Assembly (NCBI RefSeq): GCF_014931715.1
Contig: NZ_CP063164.1
Span: forward strand, 1,612,001 to 1,676,000
Length of the DNA: 64,000 nucleotides
Direction of reading: 5' to 3'
Source of the DNA: Sulfurovum indicum
GTDB taxonomy: Bacteria; Campylobacterota; Campylobacteria; Campylobacterales; Sulfurovaceae
In this document: piece after piece, positions 60,921-64,000 of the stretch
Position numbering within the stretch: position 1 is the stretch's first letter
Layout: every line of letters begins with the position of its first letter
Notes under the pieces: model-generated
Seen by the model: the letters and a program-made list of their open reading frames with translations, nothing else
Databases searched by the model: none
Told to the model about the DNA's origin: nothing
Made by a program: the position numbers and the translations under genes

Positions 60921-62009
60921 TCATTTGTCATTAGCACAAAATGGGATGCCATAATAGCGTAACTGCAGTCCCATTCTCCCTTTCACATCGTAACACTCCA
61001 CTCCTTTTACTTTAAGCTTCTGTGCCAAAATATATGGTTGATAGATACGGTTGGCAAAGTGTTTCTCTTTGTTGTCCGAAAGATAGAAAAGTTCTCTGTT
61101 AAAAATGATCATCAGTGCTGAAAACACAAGAAAAACGATACCTACATAAAAAGCACGAAGATAGCGTTTCTGAAACTGCGGCAGACGTACACGCAGACTA
61201 TGCATGAAAAGATCAACCATCGCTATTGTAGAGATCATTACATATGGTGCGAAGTCTGTAATGTATACCTTCTGCCGAATGGAGAGCAGAAGAGAGGCAG
61301 CCAATGCAGTAAAAGAGATATACCACATCAGTGTTTTCTTCTCACGAAGCAGAATACGATACATCGTATAGAAAAAATACAAAAAAAGCAGCGGAGAGAA
61401 AACAGCCGCATACAATCCAAATATTTCAATGAAGTGTCCCGACGGCCGTCCGCCTATTTCAATGCCTTTGGCAAGGTACAGAAAAGCAGTAATAAATGCT
61501 GCAGAAAACATAGACAGTGCCTTATCTTTGTATGCGATACCATAAAAAAGCAGTGCAACAAAGAAAATAATGGAAGCTTCATGGATGAAAAAAAGTGCCA
61601 ACATAATCAAGGGCAGGAGAGTAAAGTGTTTTCGTTCATACAGCAGTACAAAAAGAAGTACCAGTGCCAAAACAATGATCCCGACATTAGCTAATACAGT
61701 CGCAGTAAGAATACCCGGCAAAAACATAAAAAGTGCCGTAGAGAGGTAAACATCTTCTCTTTTTGCAAAATAACGCTGACCCAGTTCATAAAAAATACGT
61801 ATACTTAAAAAAGCAAAGAGCACAAAAAATATCCGCAATCCCAAAAAACCTGGAACTATGGCGCTCCCCCACTGCATCAGAAGAGAGACAAGATCAGAGG
61901 AAAGATAGAGATTTCTTGCTTCGTGTGGCGTGATAGGTGTTGTAGTGGCCAGATAGAATGAGGCAGTTACATAGAAAAAAAGAAGCCAATGAAAGTACTT
62001 TTTTTTCAT
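60921..62009 (-). CDS. GT39-like polytopic membrane protein (putative glycosyltransferase)
   Basis: A protein of about 362 residues with roughly nine or ten hydrophobic helices. The first periplasmic loop TTTPITPHEARNLYLSSD resembles the 'phEa.y' acidic site of dolichyl/undecaprenyl-phosphate-sugar transferases (GT39/ArnT clan). The short C-terminal soluble part is Cys-containing. The substrate is unknown. The frame opens at TTG 62024, but GAGG precedes the ATG at 62009 (MKKKYFHW). It follows trpG/pabA closely. Confidence 0.6.
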   Translation of the reverse strand: MKKKYFHWLLFFYVTASFYLATTTPITPHEARNLYLSSDLVSLLMQWGSAIVPGFLGLRIFFVLFAFLSIRIFYELGQRYFAKREDVYLSTALFMFLPGILTATVLANVGIIVLALVLLFVLLYERKHFTLLPLIMLALFFIHEASIIFFVALLFYGIAYKDKALSMFSAAFITAFLYLAKGIEIGGRPSGHFIEIFGLYAAVFSPLLFLYFFYTMYRILLREKKTLMWYISFTALAASLLLSIRQKVYITDFAPYVMISTIAMVDLFMHSLRVRLPQFQKRYLRAFYVGIVFLVFSALMIIFNRELFYLSDNKEKHFANRIYQPYILAQKLKVKGVECYDVKGRMGLQLRYYGIPFCANDK

Positions 62010-62029
62010 CTTGCAATGCCTCAATTGCT

Positions 62030-62599
62030 TTAGAGTTTCAGAAAGTTGTCTAGCATCTCATGTCCATATTCACTCATAATCGACTCAGGATGGAACTGTA
62101 CACCGTAAATTGGTTTGTCTTTAATCTGTAAAGACATGATCTCATCATCATCCGTACTGTATGAGGTCGCAATAATATGCTCCGGAAGTTTCTCCCTGTT
62201 CACTGTCAGAGAATGGTATCGTGTAGCCCTGAACTCTGTAGGAAGTCCTTTGAAAATGGGAGTTTGCGCAATCACCTCAACCTGGGAAGTTTTTCCATGC
62301 ATCATATGTTTGGCACGTATAACTTCTCCTCCGAAGGCCTGGGCAATACTCTGATGCCCCAGGCAAATTCCGAATATCGGTGTTGTATCAGCAAACTCTT
62401 TGATGACATCAAGTGTCACACCTGCATCATCCGGCGTAGATGGTCCCGGAGAGAGAATGATCTTCTCAGGATTCAATGCTTTGATCTCCTCAATGCTCAT
62501 CTCATCATTTCGAATGACTTTCAGATCAGCACCCAACTCTCTGCAGTACTGCACGACATTGTAGGTAAAACTGTCGTAATTGTCTATCATTAATACCAT
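62030..62599 (-). CDS. Glutamine amidotransferase subunit of anthranilate/aminodeoxychorismate synthase
   Basis: A 189-residue class I glutamine amidotransferase. The catalytic Cys79 is in FGICLGHQSIAQAFGG, and the His/Glu are in YGVQFHPESI. The start MVLMIDNYDSFTYNVVQY is typical of TrpG and PabA. It supplies ammonia to a chorismate-using partner. No trpE or pabB is adjacent, so TrpG and PabA cannot be separated, and it may serve both. Confidence 0.9.
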   Translation of the reverse strand: MVLMIDNYDSFTYNVVQYCRELGADLKVIRNDEMSIEEIKALNPEKIILSPGPSTPDDAGVTLDVIKEFADTTPIFGICLGHQSIAQAFGGEVIRAKHMMHGKTSQVEVIAQTPIFKGLPTEFRATRYHSLTVNREKLPEHIIATSYSTDDDEIMSLQIKDKPIYGVQFHPESIMSEYGHEMLDNFLKL

Positions 62600-62652
62600 A
62601 ATTTTTCCTAACTTTCTTATCGGATAAAAGTTATTTTATCACGCTTTGTCTA

Positions 62653-63714
62653 TCAATATACTTTGAGTTCATTGTAAAGACTGTCACGCTCGACCGGAAT
62701 AAATCCCGAATTTTTAATCATTGCAACAAAATCATCAAGGTTCATACCATGTGCCGAAGCAGCGCCTGCTGCAGACTGAATGGACTCTTTTTCGATCGTT
62801 CCGTCAAGATCATCTGCACCGAACTCCTGGGCGATAAGCGCCAGATTGACGGAAGCAGTTACCCAGTAAGCTTTAATGTGGGGAATATTATCAAGCAGTA
62901 TACGACTGATAGCATAGGTCTTGAGTATCTCCTGTCCAGAAGGAAAGTTCTCCACTTTCAAAAAATTGTTATCCCGCTGATAAACCAGAGGGATAAAAGC
63001 ATTGAAACCACCGGTTTTATCCTGAAGATCCCGTAGTCTAAGCATATGGTCGATTCGGTGTGCACGTGTCTCTACATGTCCAAAAAGCATCGTGGCATTG
63101 GACTCTCTGCCTCTTTCATGCCACTTTTTGTGGATCTCAAGCCACTGGTCAGAGGTAACCTTGCCTTTACAGAGATACTCTCTTACCTTTTCATCGAAGA
63201 TCTCTGCACCACCTCCAGGCATAGAGTCCACTCCGTTTTCCATCATCATATCGAGTACTTCATCATAACTGAGCCCATATTCACGATGCAGAAAATCCAC
63301 TTCGGCAGCAGTCATTGCCTTGACATGAACACTGGGAAACTGCTCTTTGATCTTGCGGAAAGCTCCCATATACCACTCTACTCCGTCATTAGGGTTGTGT
63401 GCAGAGACAATATGCATCTCTTTAGCCCCTTTCTTTACAGAGTTTTCAACAATCTTCAGAATCTCATCATGGCTCATTGTATACTGGTCTGGGTTTTTAC
63501 GGCTTGCCGAATAGGCACAGAATTTACAAATATCAGCACATACATTGGTCGGATTGATATGACGGTTGATATTGAAAAAGCTTTTGCTGCCGTATTTCTC
63601 TTTACGTATCTTATCAGCAAGTTCACCAAGAGTGTAAAGGTCAAGATCGTACAGTGCTTCCCCCTCTTCCCGGGTCAAGCGTTCACGATTGCGTACTTTT
63701 GCTATCAAATCCAT
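62653..63714 (-). CDS. mqnE: Aminofutalosine synthase (radical SAM)
   Basis: A protein of about 353 residues. The radical-SAM cluster motif is C-x3-C-x2-C in VCADICKFCAYSASRKNPD. Also seen are MHIVSAHNPNDGVEWYM, MPGGGAEIFDEKVR and NATMLFGHVETRAHRIDHM. It converts 3-enolpyruvoyl-benzoate-type precursor and SAM to aminofutalosine in the futalosine menaquinone route of Campylobacterota. The frame is open to 63894, but GGA lies 7 bases before the ATG at 63714 (MDLIAKV), which matches family starts. A Met four codons upstream is the alternative. Confidence 0.93.
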   Translation of the reverse strand: MDLIAKVRNRERLTREEGEALYDLDLYTLGELADKIRKEKYGSKSFFNINRHINPTNVCADICKFCAYSASRKNPDQYTMSHDEILKIVENSVKKGAKEMHIVSAHNPNDGVEWYMGAFRKIKEQFPSVHVKAMTAAEVDFLHREYGLSYDEVLDMMMENGVDSMPGGGAEIFDEKVREYLCKGKVTSDQWLEIHKKWHERGRESNATMLFGHVETRAHRIDHMLRLRDLQDKTGGFNAFIPLVYQRDNNFLKVENFPSGQEILKTYAISRILLDNIPHIKAYWVTASVNLALIAQEFGADDLDGTIEKESIQSAAGAASAHGMNLDDFVAMIKNSGFIPVERDSLYNELKVY

Positions 63715-63827
63715 ATTTCTGTCCATTATAGTAAATTTCGGTATTATATCACTAAAACCTGAGTTCAGCGGAGTGTAATACTTACTTACCGCACCAACTG
63801 AATAAACAGATAAGAGGGGTATAAAAG

Positions 63828-64000
63828 TTGGACAGTCTAAAACGTGAAATCGAGTCACTGCTGTATGAGAATGCACCTGACTTTGAGATTGCAAAAATAT
63901 TGAAAAAGGATATCAAAGCCTACTTTGAAACACTGGAGGAGACCTTTGCTACTACCGGAGGAAAAGATTTTCTGGTCAAACATACCAAGAAGATCGATAC
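63828..64000 (+). CDS. N-terminus of a protein, possibly a GlnD-like nucleotidyltransferase
   Basis: A TTG start with GAGGGG 7 bases upstream opens LDSLKREIESLLYENAPDF, then a helix-rich stretch ending GGKDFLVKHTKKIDT at the window edge (57 codons). The final 'G-x-D-F-L-V-x-H-T-x-x-I-D' run recalls the region before the nucleotidyltransferase domain of GlnD-type proteins in Campylobacterota. This is from memory of the family pattern and is tentative. It is divergent from mqnE. Confidence 0.4.
   Translation, partial: MDSLKREIESLLYENAPDFEIAKILKKDIKAYFETLEETFATTGGKDFLVKHTKKID

Noticed and set aside
62015-62024. TTG start for the GT39-like protein
   Set aside because: The downstream ATG has a better placed GAGG and gives a normal signal-anchor start.

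Overview
The window looks like chromosome from a chemolithoautotrophic Campylobacterota (Epsilonproteobacteria), most like Sulfurovum or Sulfurimonas. This rests on gene content, not on a search. It carries ATP-citrate lyase (aclBA), 2-oxoglutarate:acceptor oxidoreductase (oorDABC), a monomeric isocitrate dehydrogenase, succinyl-CoA synthetase, fumarase and two malate dehydrogenase-type enzymes. That is most of the reductive TCA cycle. The futalosine menaquinone gene mqnE is also present. Most genes lie on the minus strand and many are tightly coupled.

Layout. 1-4190: a minus-strand operon of an HlyD-like periplasmic protein, a molybdopterin oxidoreductase and 5-oxoprolinase pxpA-pxpB-pxpC (pxpC is cut by the window edge). 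4252-6731: a small decayed island bounded by a 15-bp direct repeat whose right copy is the exact 3' end of the RNase P RNA gene. It holds a truncated tyrosine recombinase, a PBECR-like nuclease-fold ORF, three unrecognised ORFs and several structured repeats. 6717-7130: rnpB. 7235-18873: the central-carbon block oorDABC, an HMA metal-binding protein, sucCD, fumC, two malate dehydrogenase-family genes and icd. 19285-26635: a ZIP transporter, dnaE, a small membrane protein, a DJ-1-family protein, an FAD oxidoreductase and efp.

26768-32251: a four-gene efflux operon, tolC-like, adaptor, and an RND permease split into two translationally coupled halves. 32440-41442: serA, rpsA, aroA, ispH, pheT and pheS. 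41656-51662: accessory and stress genes (HIT protein, ABC-F ATPase, DUF1450-like, cupin, nitrilase, a cytochrome c/EF-hand fusion, OsmC, upp, a soluble FtsH-like protease with a degenerate ATPase, a lysozyme-like protein) and argH. 51931-57310: a complete rRNA operon (16S, tRNA-Ala, 23S, 5S) on the minus strand with promoter and boxA-like signals. 57629-60803: aclB-aclA. 60921-64000: a GT39-like membrane protein, trpG/pabA, mqnE and the start of a divergent gene.

The most unusual items are the island integrated at the 3' end of rnpB, three intergenic arrays with 7-bp periodicity, a nested palindromic element upstream of the malate dehydrogenase genes, the probable NAD/NADP division between the two malate dehydrogenases, the FtsH-like protein that keeps its protease motif but has lost ATPase residues, and the split RND pump. 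No CRISPR array or recognisable complete defence system was seen.
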